This document shows positions 20,674-29,031 of a DNA stretch of 64,000 bases, one piece after another. The notes below the pieces were generated by a model. The model ran no database searches. It had not been told where the DNA came from and saw nothing but the letters and a program-made list of their open reading frames with translations. The stretch is from Streptomyces sp. NBC_01478. GTDB lineage: Bacteria; Actinomycetota; Actinomycetes; Streptomycetales; Streptomycetaceae. The translations under genes were made by a program, and so were the position numbers. The stretch is from NCBI RefSeq assembly GCF_036227225.1, contig NZ_CP109444.1:6429501-6493500 (forward strand). The letters run 5' to 3'. Each line of letters opens with the position of its first letter. The stretch's first letter is position 1.

Positions 20674-21570
20674 TCAGGTGGTCGTGGCGGGGCGTGGGCT
20701 GCCGTGGAAGACCTGGCTGGCGTGCCAGGAGCGGTGGATCGCGGCGATGGGGTGGGTGCCGGGCTGAGGTCCGATGAGTGGTCGGTCGGCGAGTGCGATG
20801 ACGTGTTCGCGGGCGGCGGGGCTGTGGCCGACGAAGCGCTGGGAGACCAGGACGCGGTTGCCCTCGCCGACACCTAGGACGCCCTTGTCGAAGAGTTTGT
20901 GGTGCAGCGAGCACAGGCACAGTCCGTTGTCGACGTCGTCCGGGCCGTCGAACGCCCACCAGCGCACGTGCGCGGCCTCCAGCCCGACCGGCACCGCGCC
21001 GATTCTGCCGTCGTAGCCGCAGAAGGCGCACTGATACTCGTAGGCCGTCAGGACCTGCTCGCGCATCCGCGGATCCCGCCGCCTCCGCACGGCGGCCGAG
21101 AGCTGTCCGGTCTCCGCCGGCTCCAGCTCCAGGCCGACGGATTCGCACAGGTCGCCGTGGAGCGAAGGCGGGAAGTGCAGGTCGAGCAGGACCCGTGCCA
21201 TCCGGCCAAGCAGCTCCGGCTCACGCCGCAGTGCCGCCCGCAGTTCCGGCGCCAGCCGCCCCGCGGCCCCCGCGCCCCGCAACTTCCGCACCCCGCTGCC
21301 GGGGCTGCCCGGTCCGCGATCGGTGCGCACCTCCCACACACCGTCGCTCACCAGGTGGTGGAACGGGTAGGCCGGAGTCGTCCTGTTCGGCGGACCGTAC
21401 TCGGTCAGTAGCCGCTGCAGATCCTCCTCCACCGCGCTGTACCGCAGTTCGACGGCGGCATCCTGCTGGAACCGGCCGAGGGCGTACAGCAACAGCAACG
21501 GCTTGTGCGGAGCGCGGGTCCCGCTTCTGGTCCACTGCCTTAGTTGCGCGGTGCGCTCCAGCCAGTCCAT
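20674..21570 (-). CDS. HNH endonuclease of the phosphorothioate-DNA-binding McrA type
   Basis: 298 residues from ATG 21570 (longer frame starts at 21678 and 21615 exist). The N-terminal part (MDWLERTAQLRQWTRSGTRA, then HKPLLLLYALGRFQQD) and the SBD-like middle (TPAYPFHHLVSDGVWEV) match proteins annotated as phosphorothioated-DNA-binding restriction endonucleases. The C-terminal HNH core is CAFCGYDG, then AAHVRWW, then DNGLCLCSLHHKLFD. Such enzymes (ScoMcrA is the model) bind sulfur-modified DNA and cleave nearby. It lies 56 bases downstream of the STAND NTPase gene on the same strand and probably shares its transcript. No strong ribosome site is seen at any start. Confidence 0.8.
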   Translation of the reverse strand: MDWLERTAQLRQWTRSGTRAPHKPLLLLYALGRFQQDAAVELRYSAVEEDLQRLLTEYGPPNRTTPAYPFHHLVSDGVWEVRTDRGPGSPGSGVRKLRGAGAAGRLAPELRAALRREPELLGRMARVLLDLHFPPSLHGDLCESVGLELEPAETGQLSAAVRRRRDPRMREQVLTAYEYQCAFCGYDGRIGAVPVGLEAAHVRWWAFDGPDDVDNGLCLCSLHHKLFDKGVLGVGEGNRVLVSQRFVGHSPAAREHVIALADRPLIGPQPGTHPIAAIHRSWHASQVFHGSPRPATTT

Positions 21571-21626
21571 GACCGGTGATCGTAATCGCGCCTCGTTGAC
21601 CAGCGATCTGCGCATGTGTGGAAAGC

Positions 21627-24302
21627 CTAACGAGTCGTGACGAGCTGATTGCGACGTGTCGTAACCAGGTGGCGCCATCGGTCACGGGTCTGTTGTTCTC
21701 CGTCGATCCACCGTGCTCGCGCGGTGTGCTCGGGAAGCGAAAGGCCAGCCATGAAGTGGGCGATGTCGACGTAGTAGGCGTAGTCGCCGCTCTGCGTGAG
21801 TTCGCACAGGCGTGTGATCGCGGTGGCGAGGTCGTCCTGGGCGTTGAGGACGGCGTGGTGGAAGCACAGGGCCAGTTGCAGTTTCGCCGCGGCGTAGGCA
21901 ATGCCGGAGACACCGATTTCGGCGAGCAGGACGGCCGCCCGGCCGGGCAGGTCGGCGGCGAACCCGGCGTCGCGTACGAGCACGGCGATGCGAGCGGTCA
22001 TCTCGCTGGAGCGCAGGCTGAGGTGAGACAACAGCCGTTCCGCCAGATCGAGTTCGTCGTCGGCCCGAAGCGGATCGGAGAAGGAGACGGCGAAGGCGAG
22101 ATGAGCCTGCACCATGGCGGTCTCGCCGAACACACCGTGCTCCTCAGCTTCGTTCCGGCCTGCCAGGTAGGCGGCTATCGCCCGCTCCATGTCGCCCTGC
22201 ACCCACCACACGTCTCCCAACACCCGATGGTGCCGCCCCTCCCAGCCCAGCCTCCCCGCGGCTTCGACCGCGGTCGGGAAGTCTCCGGACAGTCGGCTCA
22301 GGTGTGCCAGGCCGCGCCGAGCCGCGGAAGCGAGCCGACCGTCGGCGGAGGCGACGCGGTGCATCCCGCGACGCGAATCATCGGTCAGACCGAGGTCTCG
22401 CTGGGCCTTCGCCAGGTAATACGTGGCCAGTTCGACCAGGTCATCGGGGAGCAGCTCCGAGGCGAGGACGGCCGAGAGCCGACTGGTCGTGCGTTCGCGG
22501 TGCTCGTGCTGGCGTCGGGCGACGGCGCTCAGCGTTTCCACCAGGGCATCCGCCGCGGTCTGCAGGCCACCTGACGACGTGGCATCGGCGGCGGGAAGCG
22601 CCAGCGGTTCCCAGACGGAGTCCCCTACATACTGGAATGCGGCATCGGCGAGCCAGCCGAGATCGAAATGGAAGTCCCGTGCGAGGAGCAGTCCTTGCTG
22701 GAGACAGCCGACCAGGACGGCGCGATCGTGTCGCAGGTCCTGGCACCACTGGGATTCCAGGGCGTGGAAGGCTCGTTGGGCCGCGCGCCGCCAGTCCTGC
22801 TCCGACCAGCGGTCGTCACTGCCGTCGTCCGCATTGCGAATGGCGGAGCGGATCAAGTCGTGGACATGGAAGGGCCACACACCGGAAGAGGACTCCCGAA
22901 TGAAGGGGCGCTCGGCCAGCCGTAGGGCGGGTGCGTCGTGGTCCATGCCGGCGGCTTGGGTGGCCAGGGGGACAGAAAATGCGCTGAGCAGGCTGACCGA
23001 GCGGAGCACGTGGCGCTCATCGGCGGTCAGGTCGCTGAGGGTACGGGCGATCAGGGCGGGGAAGTCGTGGTCGAAGTCGGTGACCTGCGGCTGTCTGCCG
23101 CCGCGTCGGAGTTCCAGGTAGCGCATGACCGACAGGTCTAGGTAGAGAGGCAATCCGTGGGAGCGCTCGGTGATGATCCGGCGGAGCGGTTCGTCGATCA
23201 GCGGCTGCCCGTCGCGGCTCAGCCTGCGGACCAGGTAGTCCTCGCAGTCTTCGGGAGAGAAGTCGCCGATCAGGACCTGACGGCCCGATATAGCTTGCTG
23301 CACATGTGCCGTGTCGGCTGCTGCGAGACCGGGCCACGCGTGCGGCCCAGCCCAGTCGAGCTGCCCCTCCAGGCTCGTCTCCGCCCACTGGAGGCGGTTG
23401 CGTCCGGTGACGACGAAGAACGCGTTGGGCATCAACCACACGATGCGTTGGAGCAGACGTTCGAAGTCGCGGTGCGTGCGGTCGCCGGTGTCCTCGAAGG
23501 TGTCCAGCAGGATCACGGGTAGTGGGCTCTTGCCGGCCGGGAGTTGGGTCAGGTCCCAGGCGAGGAGGTGCGGGTAGAAGCTGAGGGCTTCCAGGTCGGG
23601 CTCGGCCTCCAGGAGGTCGGCCAGGCGGGAGCAGCCGGCTAGGGCGCGTACGGACTGGCGCCGTTCGCGTAACGCCTTGATGAGCGCTCCGGCCCCGTGC
23701 CCGAGGGCACTGCCGACTGTGCCGGGCAGGAGCAGGACCTGGGCGACATCGCTGAGCGCGGACTGCATCTGCTGGGGCAGCGCGGCAGCGGCGCTGAAGC
23801 GGCTCAGCAACCCGCTCCGGCGCAGGTGATCCTCGATCGTTTCGCCCGGGTGGTTGTGCTCCCAGTAGCGGCGCAGGGCGAGGTCGAAGGCGGGCATCGG
23901 CTGGCCGAGCGCGGCGACGGCAAGACGGATGGTGAGGATGACGCGTTCGAAGTCCGTCCCCGCGGCGCGCGCGAGATCGATACGGACCGGCAGAGTCCGC
24001 TCCTGAGGGTGGGTCGGCGCTTCCCATTGCGCCGGGCGGTGATCGCTGCGGGCCAGCGATGCCTCGATTTTGCGGGAGAGCGTGGACTTGCCGATCCCGC
24101 CCACACCGTGGAACACGAGGATGTTGCGGCGGGGAGCTTCCAGGTCCTCCACATCGAAGTCCGCACAGGTCACGTGCCGTGTGTGCTCGGCGAGGCCGGC
24201 CGTTACGGCCTGCCACTGTGCCTGCCGGTTCGTGAACGCCTCACTGGCGGCGATGCTCCGGTCGTTCGAGCTGAACAACGTTCGAAGATCCCGCCCTGCC
24301 AC
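21627..24302 (-). CDS. STAND-type NTPase with C-terminal TPR-like repeats
   Basis: 891 residues. Walker A GVGGIGKST lies at residues 66-74 and Walker B VILLDTFED near 260-268. A sensor-like FFVVTGRNRLQWAE follows, then a winged-helix region (TLSDLTADERHVLRSVSLLSAF). From about 530 to 870 the protein is wholly helical with TPR-like units. This is the STAND layout used by signal-sensing ATPases, several of which act in antiphage defence (Avs family). The short N-terminus (about 55 residues) holds no effector domain I recognise, so the effector may be supplied in trans, for example by the HNH enzyme encoded next. The NTPase family is secure; the defence role is inference. Confidence 0.8.
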   Translation of the reverse strand: MAGRDLRTLFSSNDRSIAASEAFTNRQAQWQAVTAGLAEHTRHVTCADFDVEDLEAPRRNILVFHGVGGIGKSTLSRKIEASLARSDHRPAQWEAPTHPQERTLPVRIDLARAAGTDFERVILTIRLAVAALGQPMPAFDLALRRYWEHNHPGETIEDHLRRSGLLSRFSAAAALPQQMQSALSDVAQVLLLPGTVGSALGHGAGALIKALRERRQSVRALAGCSRLADLLEAEPDLEALSFYPHLLAWDLTQLPAGKSPLPVILLDTFEDTGDRTHRDFERLLQRIVWLMPNAFFVVTGRNRLQWAETSLEGQLDWAGPHAWPGLAAADTAHVQQAISGRQVLIGDFSPEDCEDYLVRRLSRDGQPLIDEPLRRIITERSHGLPLYLDLSVMRYLELRRGGRQPQVTDFDHDFPALIARTLSDLTADERHVLRSVSLLSAFSVPLATQAAGMDHDAPALRLAERPFIRESSSGVWPFHVHDLIRSAIRNADDGSDDRWSEQDWRRAAQRAFHALESQWCQDLRHDRAVLVGCLQQGLLLARDFHFDLGWLADAAFQYVGDSVWEPLALPAADATSSGGLQTAADALVETLSAVARRQHEHRERTTSRLSAVLASELLPDDLVELATYYLAKAQRDLGLTDDSRRGMHRVASADGRLASAARRGLAHLSRLSGDFPTAVEAAGRLGWEGRHHRVLGDVWWVQGDMERAIAAYLAGRNEAEEHGVFGETAMVQAHLAFAVSFSDPLRADDELDLAERLLSHLSLRSSEMTARIAVLVRDAGFAADLPGRAAVLLAEIGVSGIAYAAAKLQLALCFHHAVLNAQDDLATAITRLCELTQSGDYAYYVDIAHFMAGLSLPEHTARARWIDGEQQTRDRWRHLVTTRRNQLVTTR

Positions 24303-24818
24303 AGCTCCCCCTAACGGTCAACAGGAGCCAAGCCGGGCTCCGTTGACGACAGCATGGCACGCACGCATTCAGGCAGGTTCGCAGATCGCATCCGGCACGC
24401 GGCAGTTGAGCCGGCGCTACTCCCACATCACCCGAGAGATGCGGGACGAACTGTTGGCGAATCTCACCGCTGAGTGGGAGGCGTCCCTGGATGCTCGGTT
24501 GGGCATGTGCCCTAACCAGCTACCCATGTGAGTAGCTGGCCCACTTCGGCGTTCCAGCTACCGGGCCACCGGGCCACGATGGAGCGCTCATCCCATCTGC
24601 ATGCCCGCCCTTCTCTAGAACCTGGTGGCTGGCCAGGCCGATGGACGTGGTCGGTCAAGAGTCATCAAATTCGGTCTCTTGTCTACAACTTGAGTTCAGA
24701 AGTCACCAACTTAGTCTGGATAGTAAGAAATTACTCGCCCTGATTGCCAACTGAAGTCTACGGTTGGGTAGTTGCTGCGCCAGCCAAGTGCGTGGCTGAT
24801 CCCATTGAGGGGCTTCTC
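24303..24818. other. Intergenic stretch with integrase remnant and AT-rich promoter region
   Basis: It lies between the start of the STAND gene (leftward) and the DGQHR gene (rightward). It contains the integrase scrap at 24397-24531. From about 24650 to 24745 a distinctly AT-rich patch is the likely promoter region for the DGQHR gene. No other gene is seen. Confidence 0.45.
24397..24531 (+). pseudogene. C-terminal remnant of a tyrosine integrase
   Basis: About 44 codons ending at 24531 match the extreme C-terminus of Streptomyces integrases: RRYSHITREM with the Tyr nucleophile context, then LLANLTAEWEASLDARLG. Nothing of the catalytic domain upstream survives. It differs in sequence from the fragment ending at 19736, so it comes from a second former element. 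Confidence 0.7.
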
Positions 24819-26084
24819 GTGAGCATTTCCGTCGACCCGCTGCGTCTGTCCAAGCCGCAGGACTCCAGCACGTACCTCGCCATCAGGACCCCTCAGGGCG
24901 GCCGCACGGTCTACAGCGTGCGCGTTCCCCTCCTCGACCTTCCGACCATCCTCCCTGTCCCCGATCCGAACAACGTCGACAAGGACAACCGCAAGGTCGA
25001 CCGGCTTCACGCCAAGCACTTCGGTGAGTACCTCGACACGAAGCAGGACTGGGTGGCCCCTGCTCTGCTGGCCCGGGATGGCGGCGGATGCACCTTCGAG
25101 AAGGTGGATGACCAGGGCGCCGTCGGCTACCTCGTCGTTCCGTGGGCGATCGGAGGCATCTCTAGCCTGCGGACCATCGACGGCCAACACCGTGTGCTGG
25201 GCGTTGCCATCGAGAAGCAGCGCATCACGGATGCCATCTCCGCGGTCGACCGCGAGCTGGCTCGCAAGGTCAGCCCGGAGAAGGCCGCGAAACTCGAGGC
25301 CGAGCGCGAGAAGCTCATCGGCCAGATGAATCGGCTCAAGGCCGAGTACGTCGGCCTTGACATCTATGTCGAGCCGGACCCGATCAAGTCTCAGCAGATG
25401 TTCGTGGACGTTGCCGACAACGCCAAGGGCATCAGTAGTGCCGTCCGCGCCCGGTTCGACAGCTACAAGGTCGCCAACCGCACCCTGTCCGACGTCATCG
25501 ACCACCCGCTGCTGAAGGGTCGAGTCGACGCCGAGCAGGACCGCATGACTCTTAAGAACCCCAACTTCATGGGTGCCAAGCACGTCGCCGACATCACCCG
25601 TGCCGTCATCGCCGGTGCCGGCGGCCGGATCAGTAAGAAGGCCGAGCAGACTCTCACTGACGGTGAGGTGATCGAGCAGGTCAAGGACTTCCTGGACGTT
25701 ATCTCCAACGCCTTCACCGACCTTGCCGCCCTCACCGAGGATGACACCGAGGCGGAGCGTCATCCTGGGGATCTCACCATGGCCCAGGAAGTACGCCGGG
25801 CCTCGCTGCTCGGCTCGGTGGGTATGCTTCGCGTTCTCGGTGGCGTGTTCCGAGAACTGCGAGCGGGCGAGAATCCGGTCGAGCTCGACGACATCACCGA
25901 GTTCTTCAAGCGCCTCGACTCGCACATGGCTGCGCCTGTATCCGAGACCAGCATTTGGCGTACTACCGGGGCCAACGCCGACTTCGAGCCGAACGCTTCG
26001 GCACCGATCATGCGGACGCAGAATATCGTCCACCTGGTAGGCGTTATCACCGGCTGGTACAAGAAGGCCCCCGCCGCCCTGTAG
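24819..26084 (+). CDS. DGQHR-domain (DndB-like) protein
   Basis: 421 residues from GTG 24819, chosen for GAGGGG 6 bases upstream; the frame itself opens at 24744. The defining TIDGQHRVLG lies near residues 120-129. A coiled-coil-like charged helix follows (KVSPEKAAKLEAEREKLIGQ), then QMFVDVADNAKGISSAVRARFDSY, as in the DndB family. DndB is a regulator in DNA phosphorothioation clusters, but no dndA, C, D or E is in this window, so this is an orphan relative whose role cannot be assigned. It abuts the chromosomal side of the AICE left end. Confidence 0.8.
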   Translation: MSISVDPLRLSKPQDSSTYLAIRTPQGGRTVYSVRVPLLDLPTILPVPDPNNVDKDNRKVDRLHAKHFGEYLDTKQDWVAPALLARDGGGCTFEKVDDQGAVGYLVVPWAIGGISSLRTIDGQHRVLGVAIEKQRITDAISAVDRELARKVSPEKAAKLEAEREKLIGQMNRLKAEYVGLDIYVEPDPIKSQQMFVDVADNAKGISSAVRARFDSYKVANRTLSDVIDHPLLKGRVDAEQDRMTLKNPNFMGAKHVADITRAVIAGAGGRISKKAEQTLTDGEVIEQVKDFLDVISNAFTDLAALTEDDTEAERHPGDLTMAQEVRRASLLGSVGMLRVLGGVFRELRAGENPVELDDITEFFKRLDSHMAAPVSETSIWRTTGANADFEPNASAPIMRTQNIVHLVGVITGWYKKAPAAL

Positions 26085-26101
26085 GCGAAGAACCGGGACT
26101 G

Positions 26102-26134
26102 AAGAGCGCCGCTCCTGAAGGACCGCGCTCTTCG
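26102..26134 (+). terminator. Hairpin after the DGQHR gene
   Basis: Perfect 9-bp stem GAAGAGCGC/GCGCTCTTC with a 15-base loop, 18 bases past the stop codon. Confidence 0.65.
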
Positions 26135-26309
26135 AGCTTCTAGCGCGAACGGGACCAGTCGACACGCTCGGCCGAGTCCACCACCGTCTCCCATGGCCCT
26201 GCGCACGACCTCTTGCGGGAGCGTCTGCGCCCACCCCCAGTGAGTGGCCTCTGGGAGAGAGATTCCAAGATCTTCTCCCAGATTTCCCCCAACTGGCCCT
26301 GGAAACCAC

Positions 26310-26347
26310 TCAGGGGCCTGACCCGCTCTCGCGGATCAGGCCCCTGA
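26310..26347 (-). terminator. Original terminator of the tRNA-Pro transcript
   Basis: Perfect 12-bp stem (TCAGGGGCCTGA and its complement) with a 14-base loop. It lies just beyond the 3' end of the tRNA fragment in attL. Before the element inserted, it would have followed the leftward tRNA-Pro gene directly. Confidence 0.65.
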
Positions 26348-26361
26348 CCTGGTACTTCACT

Positions 26362-26406
26362 GTCGGGGTGGCGGGATTTGAACCCACGACCTCTTCGTCC
26401 CGAACG
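26362..26406. other. attL: duplicated 3' end of tRNA-Pro
   Basis: Identical over 45 bp to 45251-45295. It holds the acceptor 3' strand, the T-arm and the anticodon 3' arm of tRNA-Pro but lacks the 5' half, so it is not a functional tRNA. Confidence 0.92.
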
Positions 26407-26994
26407 CGATCAGGGGCTCTCGGGAGCTGGCAGCCAAGGTACCAGGGCTGCTCGTTCGGTTCCGTGGCTGTCCAAGACAGTCCGCACGAGTGCTGGTGAG
26501 GCTGCAACGTTTGGCCCCCCGTTTGGCCCCCTGGGCAAGCCGTCAGCCAGAGCAAGAAGATCGTGGGGGCACGCTGAAGCATTACACAGCGTGAGACCGG
26601 GCAGCGCTCCGCACCAGTTGAAGAGTCACGTGGCACATGGCTTCAAACGCTGCTTGCAGTCTCGCACTGAGAGCCCAAACAGCCTCTTGCGACCGCATGT
26701 TGAGCTGATCGGAAGTGGATCTGAGCCGTGGTAGCCGCAGCAAGTTCGTGACCTATCGGAAGCGAAGAACAGCTATCGCTCAGCGCGCTCGCTGGTTACT
26801 ATCTAGCTCCATTTCACTGAGGGTGGGGTCTTTGGGGGATGCGTGCACGGACGGTCGTAACTCTGTGCGATTTGAGGGGCGTGACAGGGCTTGATGCGCC
26901 TGTGACCTGTGCTTCCTCTGGTGACTTGTCGACAATCAGCCAGTCGAGTGGTTTTTTGCTGGCCTACGTCGCTTCTACCTGGGGAAAGTACTGA
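26407..26994. other. Left-end noncoding region of the AICE
   Basis: No convincing gene in about 590 bases. Two adjacent GTTTGGCCCCC repeats at 26509-26531 match a pair near the right end. A perfect 10-bp dyad TTGTCGACAA at 26926-26935 lies 60 bases before the toxin start and could be a promoter or operator element. Base composition drops in GC towards the toxin gene. Confidence 0.5.
26509..26531 (+). repeat. Paired GTTTGGCCCCC repeats near attL
   Basis: Two abutting direct copies, 103 bases inside attL. The same pair occurs at 45177-45200, 51 bases inside attR, in the same orientation. Candidate arm-type integrase or excisionase binding sites. Confidence 0.55.
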
Positions 26995-27579
26995 GTGTCA
27001 TTAAGGATCACGGCATACGCCTTCACGGCGAGGGGGACTTTAGTGTTTACTAAAGGTAGTAGGTGTGTGGTCTGGCGGGGCCGTAAGGGTTCATTCCATG
27101 ATCGTATCGAATGTGCGACGAGGGAAGACGGATCTTCACCGGCGGCAGCGTTTTGGGCAGATCTCAAGGTTGGGGACTGGTCTGCTGATCCATACTTTCA
27201 AAGCCCGCCGGATGAAAATCAACTACATAACGCAGCCAAGCTGTTTGTGCATCTCAGGCATATTGGGGAAAAGGGCTATCCGCCCTATCAGCGGGCCGTC
27301 AACTTCCTAGAGGATGGTATATGGGAGGTTAAGCACGATCATCATCGGATCGCATACTTTGATACCTATGGTGACGGGGGGTATGAACCCAAGGATAAGG
27401 TCGACGATCGTCGGATTGCTGACCCTGAATCAAACGATGATTTCTGGTGGTACCCGGAGCTGGACCCCATCTTGCGTCTTACCAATGGATGGGCGAAGGA
27501 AGGTCCGAAGGCTCCACCGGAGGCAATTGAACTTGCATTGCTGGTACGAGAGGAGGACGTAGAGCATGACAAGCCGTGA
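26995..27579 (+). CDS. higB: HigB-like toxin of a toxin-antitoxin-chaperone module
   Basis: 194 residues from GTG 26995. The core shows RelE/HigB features: LEDGIWEVKHDHHRIAYF (the central beta hairpin region) and ILRLTNGWAKEGPKAPPEAI, which resembles the HigB hallmark LTxGFxKKTxKTPxxEI. Such toxins are ribosome-dependent mRNA endonucleases. GTG 27067 (170 residues) is an attractive alternative start because a perfect palindrome at 27038-27055 would then lie upstream of the gene as an operator. The coding DNA is clearly less GC-rich than its surroundings. The stop overlaps the antitoxin start, and toxin-first order is typical of HigBA. Confidence 0.8.
   Translation: MSLRITAYAFTARGTLVFTKGSRCVVWRGRKGSFHDRIECATREDGSSPAAAFWADLKVGDWSADPYFQSPPDENQLHNAAKLFVHLRHIGEKGYPPYQRAVNFLEDGIWEVKHDHHRIAYFDTYGDGGYEPKDKVDDRRIADPESNDDFWWYPELDPILRLTNGWAKEGPKAPPEAIELALLVREEDVEHDKP
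27038..27055. promoter_or_regulatory. Candidate HigA operator
   Basis: Perfect inverted repeat CTTTAG-N6-CTAAAG at the 5' end of the toxin frame. XRE antitoxins commonly repress their own operon through such dyads. Confidence 0.4.
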
Positions 27580-28192
27580 CGAAAAGAGCTTGATTGAGAA
27601 CTACGCCAGTTTTCCTCGCGGGGCTCAAGAACTTTCTGCGGCGAGCCTGGCCCAGAGTGTGGTTAGTTGTCTGGAGCAAGCTAAGAGGGTATCTGGAAAG
27701 TCGAACAAGGAGCTTTCGTCACTCTTGGGTGTATCGGAGGGGGCTGTCTCTCAGGTGCTAAATAGTGACGGAAACATTCGAATCTCTACGCTAGCTCGGT
27801 ACCTGCGCGCTATGGGATTTGAACCTCGGTTGAGTGCTGAGCCTGTCGATGGCGGCGAGTCTTTGCCGACTGCCCCGCGGCGTGTACGCAAGCGGATCGA
27901 AAAGAGTTCGGAAGTGATCGGCACATCACGTGTAGAGCGGATGAGTGTGTCGGTTTCGCGATGCAGCGTCACGGATGGTGACGTTGTGGCACCAGCTTTG
28001 TCGGTCCTGTTCGTCATGCCCGATCAAGATTTTGATGTAACCCGGGCCGTAACCCGAGAGCATCAAGAGACACCCAAAGTGTGGCATGTCCTTGAAAGCC
28101 CTTCTTGGCTAGCGCACTTTACGGCAGAGGCGCCCGAGGTGAGTGAATCTCGCGAGGATGACTCTCCGGCTCATTCTCTGGAGGGTAAGTAA
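27566..28192 (+). CDS. higA: HigA-like XRE antitoxin with C-terminal extension
   Basis: 208 residues. The HTH region (SNKELSSLLGVSEGAVSQVL and following, about residues 45-85) is of XRE/HigA type. Beyond residue 95 there is a long extension ending in KVWHVLESPSWLAHF and an acidic tail. In chaperone-addicted systems (M. tuberculosis Rv1955-1957) the antitoxin C-terminus is the chaperone-addiction segment bound by the SecB-like protein, and this extension is in the right place for that role. The ATG overlaps the toxin stop; the TAA overlaps the SecB-like ATG. Confidence 0.82.
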   Translation: MTSRDEKSLIENYASFPRGAQELSAASLAQSVVSCLEQAKRVSGKSNKELSSLLGVSEGAVSQVLNSDGNIRISTLARYLRAMGFEPRLSAEPVDGGESLPTAPRRVRKRIEKSSEVIGTSRVERMSVSVSRCSVTDGDVVAPALSVLFVMPDQDFDVTRAVTREHQETPKVWHVLESPSWLAHFTAEAPEVSESREDDSPAHSLEGK

Positions 28193-28698
28193 TGTCAGCT
28201 CGCAATTCCCAAACGCATGCGGATGGCGAGGTCATTACAGACGCTTCTTCTTTGGTGGAAGTAGTGTTGGGGGACGCTTCAGCTAGGCGCGGGCCAGCAA
28301 AGCACTATAATCCCGGTGATGCTCAGGTGTCGGTCGAGTCTCAGGGAAGTTTTAGTCGCAATCCCAAAGATGCTTCTAAGGGATTGATTGCTTGCAGGGA
28401 TCGATATACGGCAGAATTGATAAATTCGGACGGGGATCGAATTGCCGTCATTAAAGCGTCTTTCGTTGCTGCTTTCTCTGTCGTTCGGGAAGAAGATCCG
28501 GATGAGGCGGAGCTTGAAAAATTTGCGAACTCTACTGGGCGCCTGGTAATCCGCCCTTATGCGCGAGAGTTTATTCAGCAACTATCGACGCGTATGGGCA
28601 TTCCAGCGTTTTTGCTTGAGGTTTTGAGATTTCATGGTTCTGTTGTAGAGGAAGATGCGAGTGAGGTAAGTGGCGCGGTGAGTGAAGTCGGCACTTGA
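28192..28698 (+). CDS. SecB-like chaperone of the toxin-antitoxin-chaperone module
   Basis: 168 residues. The C-terminal half matches SecB: FVAAFSVVREEDPDEAELEKF, then VIRPYAREFIQQLSTRMGIP and FLLEVLRF. In this protein class SecB-like chaperones bind and stabilise the cognate antitoxin so that the toxin stays silent. Streptomyces lacks a general SecB export pathway, which supports a dedicated role here. The start overlaps the antitoxin stop (TAATG). The DNA is AT-richer than neighbouring genes, a sign of acquisition from another source. Confidence 0.85.
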   Translation: MSARNSQTHADGEVITDASSLVEVVLGDASARRGPAKHYNPGDAQVSVESQGSFSRNPKDASKGLIACRDRYTAELINSDGDRIAVIKASFVAAFSVVREEDPDEAELEKFANSTGRLVIRPYAREFIQQLSTRMGIPAFLLEVLRFHGSVVEEDASEVSGAVSEVGT

Positions 28699-29031
28699 AA
28701 TCACTGCTCCCCTGTTATCGAGGCAGGAAGCCAGGCTTTTCCTGTCCCAGGGTGTGTAGCCGTGCAATGTACTCCTGGGCCGCAGGTTCTGACACGTATC
28801 GGCTCCGCATCTCTGCTGCGAGTTCTCGGCTGGTCATGATGAGCGACGGCACCGACTGACGGTCCCCTTCGAGGGCGCGTTCACCCATGATGAGTGCCTG
28901 CTCCAAGTCGCCTTCACGTGCCGCCGTGACGCCCAGCGTTACGCGGGCTTCAGCGTTTCGCATCGGTGAGCGCTCGGTACCGTCGAAGTCCGTCCCTGCC
29001 CTCAACACCTCTTCAGCGAGCGTGCGAGCTA

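Noticed and set aside
26362..26406. A second tRNA-Pro gene
   Set aside because: Only the 3' half is present; the 5' acceptor strand, the D-arm and half of the anticodon stem are missing, so it is the attL copy.
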